From: Streptomyces lateritius | GTDB lineage: Bacteria > Actinomycetota > Actinomycetes > Streptomycetales > Streptomycetaceae | NCBI RefSeq assembly: GCF_014649715.1 | Contig: NZ_BMTO01000022.1 | Coordinates: 36,613-100,612 of the forward strand | Direction: 5' to 3' | Length of the DNA: 64,000 nucleotides | Shown: piece by piece, positions 16,641-24,908 of the stretch | Layout: each line of letters begins with the position of its first letter | Position numbering within the stretch: the first letter of the stretch is position 1 | Translations under genes and position numbers: made by a program | The notes under the pieces: generated by a model | Told to the model about the DNA's origin: nothing | The model's database searches: none | Seen by the model: only the letters and a program-made list of their open reading frames with translations

Positions 16641-17474
16641 GTGATCCTCGTGACCGGAGCCACTGGAAACATAGGCAGTGCCCTGCTGAAGGAGCTGCAC
16701 GCACGCGGTGTCGGGCCGCTGAGAGGGCTCACCCGTGACGCCGCACGAGCCGTCTTCCCCCAAGGGGTCGAGGTCGTGGAGGGCGACTTCGCAGATCCGG
16801 CGTCGTTGAAGCCCGCGCTGAAGGGGGTGCGCTCGCTGTTTCTTGTGTCGCGTCTGGGCTCGGACGCCGACATCCTCGAAGCCGCCCGGCAGGCGGGAGT
16901 GGAACACGTCGTGCTGGTGTCGTCCATAACCGTCCAGACCCACCCGCACCTCGGCCCCGCCGACGAGAACCTGGCGGTGGAGCAACTGCTCAAGGAAACC
17001 GGCATGGCCTGGACGATCCTGCGGCCGACGCAGTTCGCGTCGAACGCCCTGATGTGGGCTGCGTCCATCCGCGGCCGCGAGACCGTCCGCGCGCCGTACG
17101 CCGAGACCGCGCTACCGACCATCCACCCCGCGGACATCGCATCGGTGGCACGGGTGGCACTGACCGAGCCCGGCCACCACAAACGCACGTATGTCTTGAC
17201 CGGGCCAGAGCCGATAACCGCCCGACAGCAGGTCGAGGCCATCGCGGCAGTACTGGGTCGGGAGGTGCCCTTCGCCGAGATCAGCCGTCGGCAGGCCCAC
17301 GCGCAGATGGTCGCGGTCTTCGGGGCCGAGGCCGCGGACGCGGTGCTCGACGTCACTGGTGGAGACGTGAACCCCGAGCTGCTGATGGTGCGCGACACGG
17401 TTTCTCAGGTCACCGGAACGCCGGCTCGCCCGTTCCGGCAGTGGGCTTCGGAGAACGCCGGCGCCTTCCGTTGA
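16641..17474 (+). CDS. NmrA-like NAD(P)-binding reductase
   Basis: 277 aa from GTG 16641, with GGGAGA about 10 nt upstream. The start MILVTGATGNIGSALLKEL is a Rossmann NAD(P) motif of the atypical-SDR NmrA/quinone-reductase group. LVSSITVQ, WTILRPTQFASNALMW and IHPADIASVARVAL are further group motifs. Members either reduce quinones or sense NADP. The gene ends where an IS21 istA remnant begins; its stop codon overlaps the first base pairs of that remnant, so its C-terminus may have been set by the old insertion. Confidence 0.85.
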   Translation: MILVTGATGNIGSALLKELHARGVGPLRGLTRDAARAVFPQGVEVVEGDFADPASLKPALKGVRSLFLVSRLGSDADILEAARQAGVEHVVLVSSITVQTHPHLGPADENLAVEQLLKETGMAWTILRPTQFASNALMWAASIRGRETVRAPYAETALPTIHPADIASVARVALTEPGHHKRTYVLTGPEPITARQQVEAIAAVLGREVPFAEISRRQAHAQMVAVFGAEAADAVLDVTGGDVNPELLMVRDTVSQVTGTPARPFRQWASENAGAFR

Positions 17475-17634
17475 CGACATCCTCGATCACTGCCTGGTGA
17501 TCCTGCTGGTCAAGCCCGGTGCGTTCGCCGGGGCGGCCGCGCTGGCGCAGGCCCGCGCGCAAGGGGTCTTCAGCAAGACGCACGAGGTGTTCTGGGCGGC
17601 GGCGAAGGCCGAGTGCGGTGACCGCGAGGACACC
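17473..17634 (+). pseudogene. istA: IS21 istA transposase, left part (split by IS630-type insertion)
   Basis: The open segment DDILDHCLVILLVKPGAFAG then AAALAQARAQGVFSKTHEVF and WAAAKAECGDREDT is the C-terminal portion of an IS21 IstA. It stops at the TA dinucleotide (17635-17636) that begins a MITE-like palindrome. The continuation, VLIEVLLLHWTLPAEAVVAG, lies 2.3 kb away at 19928-20300 in the same frame. The N-terminal DDE domain is absent. Confidence 0.8.
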
Positions 17635-17704
17635 TAGTGTCCTGCGCCGGGAGTTCGTTTAATAAGTAGGCTGCTTCTACTTCGAACTCCGGCGCAGGAC
17701 GCTA
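17635..17704. repeat. 70-bp MITE-like palindrome with IS630-type ends
   Basis: The element runs from TA to TA. Its left end, TAGTGTCCTGCGCCGGGAG, is nearly the reverse complement of its right end (TAGCGTCCTGCGCCGGAG when read leftward). The same terminal sequence opens the IS630 element at 18791 and, in degenerate form, closes it at 19927. No coding capacity. It is probably a non-autonomous derivative or a solo pair of ends mobilised by the adjacent IS630 transposase. Confidence 0.8.
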
Positions 17705-18115
17705 ACTCATCCGGTCGACAACCTCGCAGAGCTTGCCGGCAGAGGTGATCTCCGCCAGGTAGCCGCGCAGTGCGGCCACTCGACGCTCAGCCTCGTCCAT
17801 CAATTCGCAAGCGATCTCGGCCCAGTCGTCAGGCTGGGGATCAGGGGACAAGTTGGCGAGCAGTTCTGCGATCTCGCGAACGGTCAAGCCGACACCCTGG
17901 GCCAACTTGGCCACCTTGATCCGACACGCCGCCGACTGATCAAAAACCCGGTGGTTGACGCTGGTTCGTTCTGCCTCGATCACGCCGTACCGCTCATAGA
18001 AGCGCACTGCCGAAGTGGCAACTCCTGACTCCCGAGCGACGTCGCCAACAGTCAAGCCAGCTTCGCGTGGACCAGCGGTCGGCGGCGCATCAGTCAGATT
18101 CCTGGTGTCTGTCAT
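17702..18115 (-). CDS. MerR-family transcriptional regulator
   Basis: 137 aa from ATG 18115. TVGDVARESGVATSAVRFYE then RYGVI is the MerR winged helix-turn-helix; a C-terminal coiled helix (WAEIACELMDEAERRVAALR) mediates dimerisation. No clear metal-binding cysteines are present, so an organic or redox-type signal is more likely than mercury. Its TAG stop is formed by the TA at the right end of the MITE-like palindrome, so the C-terminus coincides exactly with the mobile-element boundary. It is divergent from the monooxygenase gene it probably regulates. Confidence 0.88.
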   Translation of the reverse strand: MTDTRNLTDAPPTAGPREAGLTVGDVARESGVATSAVRFYERYGVIEAERTSVNHRVFDQSAACRIKVAKLAQGVGLTVREIAELLANLSPDPQPDDWAEIACELMDEAERRVAALRGYLAEITSAGKLCEVVDRMS

Positions 18116-18141
18116 GACAGCACTCTCCCACCACCGAGGCC

Positions 18142-18172
18142 TTGCCTTCAACAAATGTTTAACATCCAGAAT
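18142..18172 (+). promoter_or_regulatory. MerR-type promoter with 19-bp spacer
   Basis: TTGCCT (18142-18147) and CAGAAT (18167-18172) are separated by 19 bp, longer than the usual 17 and typical of promoters activated by MerR proteins through DNA untwisting. The spacer carries AAATGTTT-centred partial symmetry. The predicted start falls at about 18179, the A of the ATG, implying a leaderless transcript. Confidence 0.55.
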
Positions 18173-18178
18173 GGAAGC

Positions 18179-18793
18179 ATGACCGATCAGCAGAACCAAG
18201 CCCGAGCGATGCGGCCAACACACGTTGCCACTCACCATGATGATGCCAAAGCCCGAATTGACAGCTGGTGGCGGTTGCCCACGGCAGCAGAGGCGAAAAA
18301 ATCCGCTCGCGGCGCACTGGAGGCGATGCCCTGGTCTGACGGGCTGATCCAGTTCTCGGTTCTTCACTCGCCGGCAGAACCGACGCTGTTCCTCCAATCG
18401 CTATGGACCACCGCCGCCGCACGCGACCACTACGTTCACCACGTCGCGTCGATCCCTCGCGCGGCGATCGACGACCGGGTCCCCGATATCGAGCGGGATC
18501 GGTCGCTGACCGAGATTGTCGCTGTTGTTGCGCACGTCGACGCGGTCGCCGAGAAGTGGATAACACGGCGGCTTCCCGCCACGGACGACGCGGACGTCCA
18601 AGCGCTGGTGAAACAGCAGACAGCCCGGCTGCGCGGCGAAAAAACGCCGGGTCTGGTCCGCGCCACGCTCGGAGTCGGCCGCGACGAGGACGGAAATCCG
18701 ATCGAGGTCATCGTCATCGAAGAATGGTCTGACTCGACTCACTCGGACGTTCTTGCTTATGAGCCGTTCGGCGCCATCGCTCCGACGATCTAG
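18179..18793 (+). CDS. Antibiotic-biosynthesis-monooxygenase-like protein
   Basis: 204 aa from ATG 18179. Two halves each resemble the ABM/dimeric alpha-beta barrel fold: WSDGLIQFSVLHSPAEPTLF followed by LQSLWTTAAARDHYVHH, and GLVRATLGVGRDEDGNPIEV followed by IVIEEW. Such proteins are cofactor-free oxygenases or small-molecule binders. The TAG stop (18791-18793) is formed by the first bases of the IS630 element, so the end of this gene, like that of merR, coincides with a transposon terminus. Divergent placement suggests control by the MerR regulator. Confidence 0.65.
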   Translation: MTDQQNQARAMRPTHVATHHDDAKARIDSWWRLPTAAEAKKSARGALEAMPWSDGLIQFSVLHSPAEPTLFLQSLWTTAAARDHYVHHVASIPRAAIDDRVPDIERDRSLTEIVAVVAHVDAVAEKWITRRLPATDDADVQALVKQQTARLRGEKTPGLVRATLGVGRDEDGNPIEVIVIEEWSDSTHSDVLAYEPFGAIAPTI

Positions 18794-19881
18794 CGTCCTG
18801 CGCCGGGAATTCGATCAAGATATGGGGCGAGGCGCTGCAGGATCTCGTCCGCGTCCTTCGTCCAGACGAAGGCCTTCGGGTCCTCGTTCCACTGGGCGAT
18901 CCAGGAGCGGATGTCGCGTTCCAGGGCCTGGAGGTTCTTGTGGACTCCGCGCCGTATCTTCTTGTCGGTCAGGAGGCCGAACCACCGCTCGACCTGGTTG
19001 AGCCAGGATGAGTAGGTGGGCGTGAAGTGCATATGGAAGCGGGGGTGGGCTTCCAGCCACTTTCGGACCGTCGGCGCCTTGTGGGTGCTGTAGTTGTCGC
19101 AGATCAGGTGGACGTCAAGGCCGGCGGGGACCTCCTTGTCCAGCTTGACCAGGAACTTCTTGAACTCCGCGGCCCGGTGGCGGCGGTGGATGGAGCCGAT
19201 CACCTCGCCGGTGGCCACATCCAGGGCGGCGAACAGCGTGGTGATGCCGTGGCGGACGTAGTCGTGGGTGCGGCGCTCGGGCATGCCCGGCATCATCGGC
19301 AGCACCGGCGCGGAGCGGTCCAGCGCCTGGATCTGGGACTTCTCATCGACACACAGGACCAGCGCCTTCTCCGGCCGGTCGAGGTAGAGGCCCACGATGT
19401 CGCGGATCTTGTCGACGAACTGGGGGGCATTGGACAACTTGAACGTGTCCACCTGGTGCGGCTTGAGGCCGAAGGTGCGCCAGATCCGCCCCACGGTGGA
19501 CTTGGACAGTCCACTCTCGGCCGCCAGCGACGCGCGTGACCAGTGTGTAGCGTCTTTCGGGGTGCGTTCCAAGGTGGCGACGGCGACCGCCTCCACTTGC
19601 TCATCGGAGATCTTCCGGGGAGCGCCGGGGCGCGGTTCGTCGCCCAGTCCGTCCAGGCGCGACTCCAGGAAACGGTGACGCCACTTGCCCACCGTCTGCG
19701 GCCAGATGCCGAGCTCGGCGGCCACCTGCTGGTTCGATTTCCCCTCCGCACAGCCCAGCACGATCCGGCACCGCTGCGCCAGAGCCTGGGCGGACGTCGG
19801 CCGTCGCGACCAGCGCACCAGCGTCTGGCGCTCGTCGTCGGTCAACGTCACCTCGGCCACCGGCCGTCCCCTACGCGCCAC
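18790..19881 (-). CDS. IS630-family transposase
   Basis: 363 aa, full length for the family. An N-terminal pair of helix-turn-helix units (NQQVAAELGIWPQTVGKWRH; SLAAESGLSKSTVGRIWRTF) precedes the DDE catalytic core: Asp in LCVDEKSQIQ, Asp in LICDNYSTHK, and Glu in SSWLNQVERWFGLL. All catalytic residues are present and no frameshift was seen, so it may be active. The stop TAG includes the terminal TA of the element. Confidence 0.95.
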   Translation of the reverse strand: MARRGRPVAEVTLTDDERQTLVRWSRRPTSAQALAQRCRIVLGCAEGKSNQQVAAELGIWPQTVGKWRHRFLESRLDGLGDEPRPGAPRKISDEQVEAVAVATLERTPKDATHWSRASLAAESGLSKSTVGRIWRTFGLKPHQVDTFKLSNAPQFVDKIRDIVGLYLDRPEKALVLCVDEKSQIQALDRSAPVLPMMPGMPERRTHDYVRHGITTLFAALDVATGEVIGSIHRRHRAAEFKKFLVKLDKEVPAGLDVHLICDNYSTHKAPTVRKWLEAHPRFHMHFTPTYSSWLNQVERWFGLLTDKKIRRGVHKNLQALERDIRSWIAQWNEDPKAFVWTKDADEILQRLAPYLDRIPGAGR

Positions 19882-19927
19882 GCGGACAGTCTAGAAATGT
19901 TCATTGAACTTCTGGCGTAGGGCACTA
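18791..19927 (-). mobile_element. Intact IS630-family insertion sequence
   Basis: It is bounded by TA dinucleotides at 18791-18792 and 19926-19927, both within CTAG, the preferred IS630 target. The ends are imperfect inverted repeats: TAGCGTCCTGCGCCGGGAA on the left and, read inward from the right, TAGTGCCCTACGCCAGAAG. It carries one complete transposase gene. Together with the 70-bp palindrome at 17635-17704 it brackets the merR/monooxygenase pair inside an IS21 istA gene. Confidence 0.88.
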
Positions 19928-20300
19928 GGTGCTGATCGAGGTGCTGTTGCTGCACTGGACCCTGCCCGCCGAGGCGGTTGTCGCCGGGATGTCCACAGTG
20001 CTGAAGGTCGGCGCGATCAGTACCGACCTGGTGACCATCGAGGCCCGCAAGGCCCTGGAGAACGCAGCGACCGAGCCGGAGGACGAGCCGGCCGACGATC
20101 CGCTCGACTATGACGGCGACGGTTGCGGTGGTGAGGACACCGCCGCCGACGGAGCCAAGGTGATCTCCCTGCGCACCAAGCGGCTGCCGCCCGACCTGCG
20201 GCCCGGGCTGCCGGACATGAGCAAGCACGACCGGCTGCTCAAGCCGGTTGCCACCACCACGAGTACGGCGGCGACGCCGAAGAAGGGCACCAGCGCATGA
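19928..20300 (+). pseudogene. istA: IS21 istA transposase, right part
   Basis: VLIEVLLLHWTLPAEAVVAG and VTIEARKALENAATEP are the conserved tail of IS21 IstA, continuing the fragment at 17473-17634. If the nested 2.3 kb is removed and one TA kept, the two parts join in the same frame through a TAG codon. The long acidic linker is followed by LRTKRLPPDLRPGLPDMSKH then DRLL. The gene ends with ATGA, overlapping the istB start. Confidence 0.8.
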
Positions 20301-20530
20301 TTCCCACCGCCACCTCCGAGCAGCACGCGGTCGAGGTCCCGGCCACCAAAATACTGCTGCCCGGCGACCCGGAGGACGCCGCGATCGGCGAACTCTGCCG
20401 GGACCTGAGGTAGCAGTTCCTGCTGGACCTGTTGCAGCTCGAACGCGATGACCGGGAACTTCGCCGCCAGCAGCGGCTGATCAGGGCCGCACGTCCCCCG
20501 CCCCAAGCGGCGAGTCATCGGGAGGGGGAC
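20297..20530 (+). pseudogene. istB: IS21 istB helper ATPase, N-terminal remnant
   Basis: ATG 20297 overlaps the istA stop as in functional istAB pairs. The N-terminal helical region is recognisable (AAIGELCRDLR, then LLDLLQLERDDRELRRQQRL), but a TAG at 20411 interrupts it, and the P-loop ATPase domain is absent. Confidence 0.6.
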
Positions 20531-21046
20531 GTCGCGGGCGTAGAGCTGGGCGGCGGGGAGGAGGGGGATCGGGCCCTCGGGCCAGGGGCGGCCCTGGAGG
20601 ATCCGCTTCTCGGTGGCCAGTTCCTCGGGAGTAGGCCGGGACGCCGAGCTGGGTCGTCCGGGGCGCCTGCGACCTGTGAACACACCTGCTCGCGTCCGAT
20701 TCGACGACGTTCAGGTCCGGTCAAGGAGTTCACCCTGATCGAGGACGCCGGTCACTTCGCCGCCTGCACGCGGCCCGAGCTCTTCCTCGACTTCCTCCTG
20801 ACCCGCGTCATGCCCACCCTCCACAGCACCCCGATAAGGGCCGTGTCCTGTGCCGTGAGGCGACCGAGTGCGAGACGCTCTTCCCCCGTGGCAAGGGCCG
20901 GGCAGAACGAGGCGCAGCCGGACGGGGGACCCAACACGCACTCAGCAACGTGGTCATCCCTGACTGCCCGTCGGGGGTCGGAATCAGGGGTGCTTCGGGG
21001 GCGACCCGGTAGTCTGGCCGGGTCGCTGGACCAGAGAATACAGACC
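20531..21046. other. Mixed remnant region upstream of the DUF998 gene
   Basis: At about 20717-20841 (+) the translation FTLIEDAGHFAACTRPELFL followed by DFLLTRV is the end of an alpha/beta hydrolase, including the catalytic His (AGHF), with no upstream partner. On the minus strand at about 20480-20683 a peptide ATEKRILQGRPWPEGPIPLL looks protein-like but is unassigned. Neither forms a complete gene. Confidence 0.45.
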
Positions 21047-21712
21047 ATGATCACACCAGGACGCCGCGCCTTCAGCCCCTTACTCGCCCCGACAGTCTGG
21101 ACCGCCGTCGCTCTGGCCGTGGGCGCAGCCTTGTGGTCCCCCTCGGACACGGACCCCGACCTCAGTCCGTTCTTCCTGACCGTCAGCGACTTCGCTGCCC
21201 TGGACCGCGGTGGTCCGATCGAAACCACCATGGCCCTGCTGGGTGCGGTTTCGTTGGTACTCCTGACGGTGGCGAGGGGGCGATGCGTGCCCGTGCGCGG
21301 TCTTCCCTCAGCCCTGCTGACCGTCTGGGGCCTGGGACTCGTGGTCGCGGCTGTGGTGCCGACCGATCCGCTGACCACACAGTTGAGCGGGTCCGCGTAC
21401 GTGCACCGCTATGCCTCCATCGCGGCGTTCGCCGCACTCCCGGCCGCCGGGCTCCTTCTCGCCCGGCGGCTCTCCGCCGAACCGCATGCGGTGCGAACAG
21501 TTCGATGGCTGCGCGTCCTGTCGTGGATCGCCCTGATCGGGGCCGCGCTGATGGCCTACTCGGCGGGCCCCGGTGGCCGGGAGCTGATCGGCTTGGTCGA
21601 ACGCCTGCTGCTCGGCAGTGAGGTGACCATGCTCGGCGTACTCGGCCGGTACGTACAAGAATGCGCACCGATCACAGCCCAAGCCCCCGCGCGGCCGCAC
21701 GCAGGCGAGTGA
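21047..21712 (+). CDS. DUF998-family membrane protein
   Basis: 221 aa with about six transmembrane helices (TVWTAVALAVGAALW; ETTMALLGAVSLVLLTVA; LLTVWGLGLVVAAVVPTDP; YASIAAFAALPAAGLLLARR; VLSWIALIGAALMAYSAG). The glycine- and serine-containing loops and the DP..T.LSGSAYVHRYA region match DUF998 integral membrane proteins, whose function is unknown. ATG 21047 has no clear ribosome site, so a leaderless transcript is possible. Confidence 0.75.
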   Translation: MITPGRRAFSPLLAPTVWTAVALAVGAALWSPSDTDPDLSPFFLTVSDFAALDRGGPIETTMALLGAVSLVLLTVARGRCVPVRGLPSALLTVWGLGLVVAAVVPTDPLTTQLSGSAYVHRYASIAAFAALPAAGLLLARRLSAEPHAVRTVRWLRVLSWIALIGAALMAYSAGPGGRELIGLVERLLLGSEVTMLGVLGRYVQECAPITAQAPARPHAGE

Positions 21713-21756
21713 GCACCTGGCGTTTCTCCGCTGGCTCGGACATGGTCGTTGTGCCG

Positions 21757-21902
21757 CGAGGGAGTGCTGATGCTGCTGCCTGTTCTCGGCCGGGGCGAGA
21801 CAGCCTGGAAGTTCGGTGCATGCGCAGGCGACGGCGGTAGTTGAAGGTCTCGATGAGGCAGAAGACCTCGGCTCGGGCGGTGCGCAGCCGAACGGCCTGC
21901 AC
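21757..21902 (-). pseudogene. IS3-family transposase C-terminal relic
   Basis: The reverse strand reads TARAEVFCLIETFNYRRRLR MH-type sequence, similar to the ARAEVF.FIE.FYNRRRLR end of IS3 OrfB integrases. Only this tail is present. Confidence 0.5.
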
Positions 21903-22725
21903 TGGGGCGGAGCGGTGGCTGAATGTTCGGCGTGCTCGGCGACGGGGTGGCCGTCACCCGGCCGACGTGCCGAGGTTCGGGGAAGGCGTGCAGCCCTCCA
22001 GCGGCTGACCCGCCCGCCGCCCGCGATGGCGGCCGTAGCCCAAAGCGGCACCTGAGCGTGAGCAGCAGCGTCTTCGCCTCGTTCGTCTATCGGGACAGCC
22101 CGGAGCGGGCGACGCACGCGCGGGCGCTCGGGGCGGCCTCCCCAAATTGCCGCGTTTGACCCGCGGGCCGCTGTGGCGCTCGCCGCCTGACTGGAGACGA
22201 TGGCCTCGTTCTAGGACCGGGCCGAAGAACTCGAGAACGAGGAGGGCGCGGCGCCGCTCGTTGAGCCGGCGGCCCGTTTCACCCGCGTCTACCTGCGGAC
22301 AAGGGGGTCGGCTGCACGCTGCTCCTTCGCAACGGCCACCCCGGCCGGGGCAGCGAAGGAGACGAGACGATGACGACCACCCACCCGAGGGCCGGTCAGC
22401 GGCACCGCTCGGGCCGATCACACTGGAAGGTCGGCCCGTGGCGGGCAAGCCGAAGGGGGTTCCCTGGGTGCCCACTTCGGAAGGCACTCAGGAACCCCCT
22501 TTGGTGCCCGGCACCCGAGGTCGGAGGAAAACTCCTTGTCAGGGCTGCAGTCGGCGTGAAAACTGCGCCGTCACAACCCTCTTCTCTCCTCAATATGTCC
22601 GTAGTGGAGGAGAGCATCGGGTTCTGGGGGGCCCGGACGTCCTCCCAGGCCGGACGCGGCCAGCGGCAGCGGCAGCGGCGGCGGTCGGCCGGCGGCGGGT
22701 CGCGAGCAACGAGGGGGCAGAGCTG
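21903..22725. other. No complete gene; structured leader region
   Basis: No ORF with recognisable protein character. It contains the hairpin at 22453-22502 and a purine-rich approach to the replication-relaxation start at 22726. Confidence 0.5.
22453..22502. terminator. Strong hairpin upstream of replication-relaxation gene
   Basis: AAGGGGGTTCC (22453-22463) with the following CTGGGTGCC pairs with GGCACTCAGGAACCCCCTT (to 22502), about 19 bp with one bulge or mismatch region. It is 220 bp ahead of the replication-relaxation gene and could insulate or attenuate it. Confidence 0.6.
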
Positions 22726-24368
22726 ATGGTGGGGAAGCGGAAGAACAACCCGGCGGGGTCGACGAACAGCTACCGCGGCGACGTGCTGCGCGTGCTCGGG
22801 GCGCTGAAGGTGGCGACGGCTGATCAGATCCAGCGGATCGGCGCTCCGCATCTGAGCTTCCGGCACGCCGACAAGGAACCGCCGTCGAAGCAGAAGCAGG
22901 CCCGCACCGCCTCGCACACCGGCGCACTCTCCGACATGCGCAAGCACGGCCTGTCCGAGAACGGCGGATCCACCGAGACCGGCGACTCCCTGCGTAACCA
23001 GACCACCAAGGGCCTGCAGGCCGCCTCCTACGAGCTGCGGCGCCCGGCGGGGGAGATGGGCTCCACCGCACGCGGCGCCGGCTCCAGCGGCGCGTCCCAC
23101 CCGATGTCCGTCAACGAGACCGTCATCGCCCTGCTGCGCCCGAAGCCGAACATGGCCAGGCTCACCGTCGACTCGCCACACGTTCAGGCCGCCGCCCAGG
23201 CCGCCGTCGACTCACCGGACGGGATCGGCACGATCGCCTCGTTCTGGACCGAGGTATCGCTGCCCGCCACCGGCACCTGGAACGCGCCCGGCAAGGGCGG
23301 TGCCCAGGCCGACCTGGTTCTCACCGCCCCGCAGGACGGGGTGCCGCTGCTGTTCATCGAGGTCGACAACTGCCACGAGACCGCTGAGGAACTCGCCGAC
23401 AAGCTGGAGAAGTACGCGCGGTTCTTCCGGCGGAAGGTGAAGGACACCGATGGCAAGGAGCGCCCGATGTGGCGCACCCGCTGGATGGTCCCCACCGACC
23501 CGCGTGCGGACCAGCCCTATCCGCCGGTGCTGCTGGTGTTCAACCGGCTTGGCGAGCGCAACCCCAACCGCACGGTCCCGCGGCTCATGGAGCTCACCCG
23601 GCACCTGTGGCAGGGGGAGCGGGACGAGGGAGGCCATCACCGCTACACAAGAAGATCCCGATCGTCGTGGTCGGGCTGAACCAGCTGCGTGAGCATGGCC
23701 CGGCCGGCCCGGTGTTCGCCCGCTTCGGACGCAGCGGCCCGCAGCCCCTGCTGGAGGCGATCGGCAACCCACGCCTCGACGCTGCCCGCGCCTGCGCGCA
23801 GGCGCAGTACCGGGCCTGTGAGGAGATGTACCAGGAGCAGATGCGGCGGGCGGCGCAGGAGCAGGCGGCGAAGCAGGCAGCCGAGCGTGAGGCGCGCCGT
23901 CCTGTGTGCGCCGGCTGCGGGGCGAAGTTCACCGACGAACGGTGGGCGGCACAGGCGACCGACTGGGGCACCCCGAAGGACTGCCACCCGCAGCTGTGCG
24001 AGGGCTGCAAGCAGACGGCCACCGCGGCCGCCGCCAGCCCGGCGGCCCGCACGCTGGAGCACCGAGAACCGGAGCGCGGGGGAGCGGGGTGGGACGACTT
24101 CCGGCGGAACACCCGGCGCCCCGTCTGCACCGAGTGCGGTGCCGAGTTCACCGACGAACGGTGGAGGGCGACCGAGCGCGTCGGTTGGGGTACGACCCAG
24201 GAATCCCGACCGACGCTGTGCGGGGACTGCGACCAGCGGCACGAGAACGACTGGGAGGAAACCTGGCCGGGCGCGATCCGCCGGGACCAGGACCAGGACC
24301 AGGACCAGGAGCAAGAGCAGGCCGTGCCCGAGCAAAAGGCCGGCTGGCTCTCACGTCTGCGCCGCTGA
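22726..24368 (+). pseudogene. Plasmid-type replication-relaxation protein, one frameshift
   Basis: From ATG 22726 (GAGGGGG upstream) the protein runs NNPAGSTNSYRGDVLRVLGA, then LKVATADQIQRIGAPHL (winged helix), SASHPMSVNET-like and GKGGAQADLVLTAPQDGVPL followed by LFIEVDNC (nuclease-like core), matching the replication-relaxation family of actinobacterial plasmids. After YT near 23648 one base is missing; the continuation in the next frame is KIPIVVVGLNQLREHGPAGP and then two zinc-ribbon-like repeats, RRPVCAGCGAKFTDERW and RRPVCTECGAEFTDERW, each with a distal CxxC. An acidic DQDQDQ run follows. Restored, it would be about 546 aa. Confidence 0.75.
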
Positions 24369-24450
24369 GCCGGGCACGCCGCCGGCGGGCGCGGGCAAGC
24401 CCAAGGTCACCCTGGGCAAGCCCGCGCTCGACTTCGGCTGACCCGACGAC

Positions 24451-24487
24451 AGCGGGGCCGGACGGGATCACCCTGCCCGGCCCCGCT
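24451..24487. terminator. Terminator after replication-relaxation gene
   Basis: AGCGGGGCCGG (24451-24461) pairs with CCGGCCCCGCT (24477-24487), an 11-bp perfect stem with a 15-nt loop. Confidence 0.75.
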
Positions 24488-24908
24488 GGTCGTTCCCGGC
24501 TGCTCACCGGCTGAGCCGGATAGTGGCCCCCACGCGAACTCGAGGTCGTCCAGGAAGACGGTCACCAGCTCCTTCTCCTACAGCCCGCGCAGGAGCATCG
24601 GAACGGCCTCCATCCGCTCCAGAATGAACAGGGTCTCGGGCTGCCCCATCAGCGCGTACCGGCCGTGGGAGGCGGGTGTGTTGCCCGGCCCGTACGCCCG
24701 CAGCAGCTCCTCCAGGCGGGCGCGGTGCTGATCCACGAACGCCTCCAAGCGCTCGATGTACGGACTGGATCGATGGAACCGTGGTTGGCGCTGAGATTGA
24801 TCATGGTCGCTGAGGCTGGTTCGAATGGTGGGCGCAGCAATCAGACGGCCCGGACTATCCTGCCCTGCAGCGCTGGTCATCGGACCGGCGCGCAAAGAGA
24901 GGCAAACA
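24488..24908. other. Intergenic with a leftward ORF fragment
   Basis: On the minus strand 24578-24770 a peptide RLEAFVDQHRARLEELLRAY then GPGNTP..GRYALMGQPETL looks like the end of a real protein, but it has no start or recognised family. The rest shows no coding signal. Confidence 0.4.
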
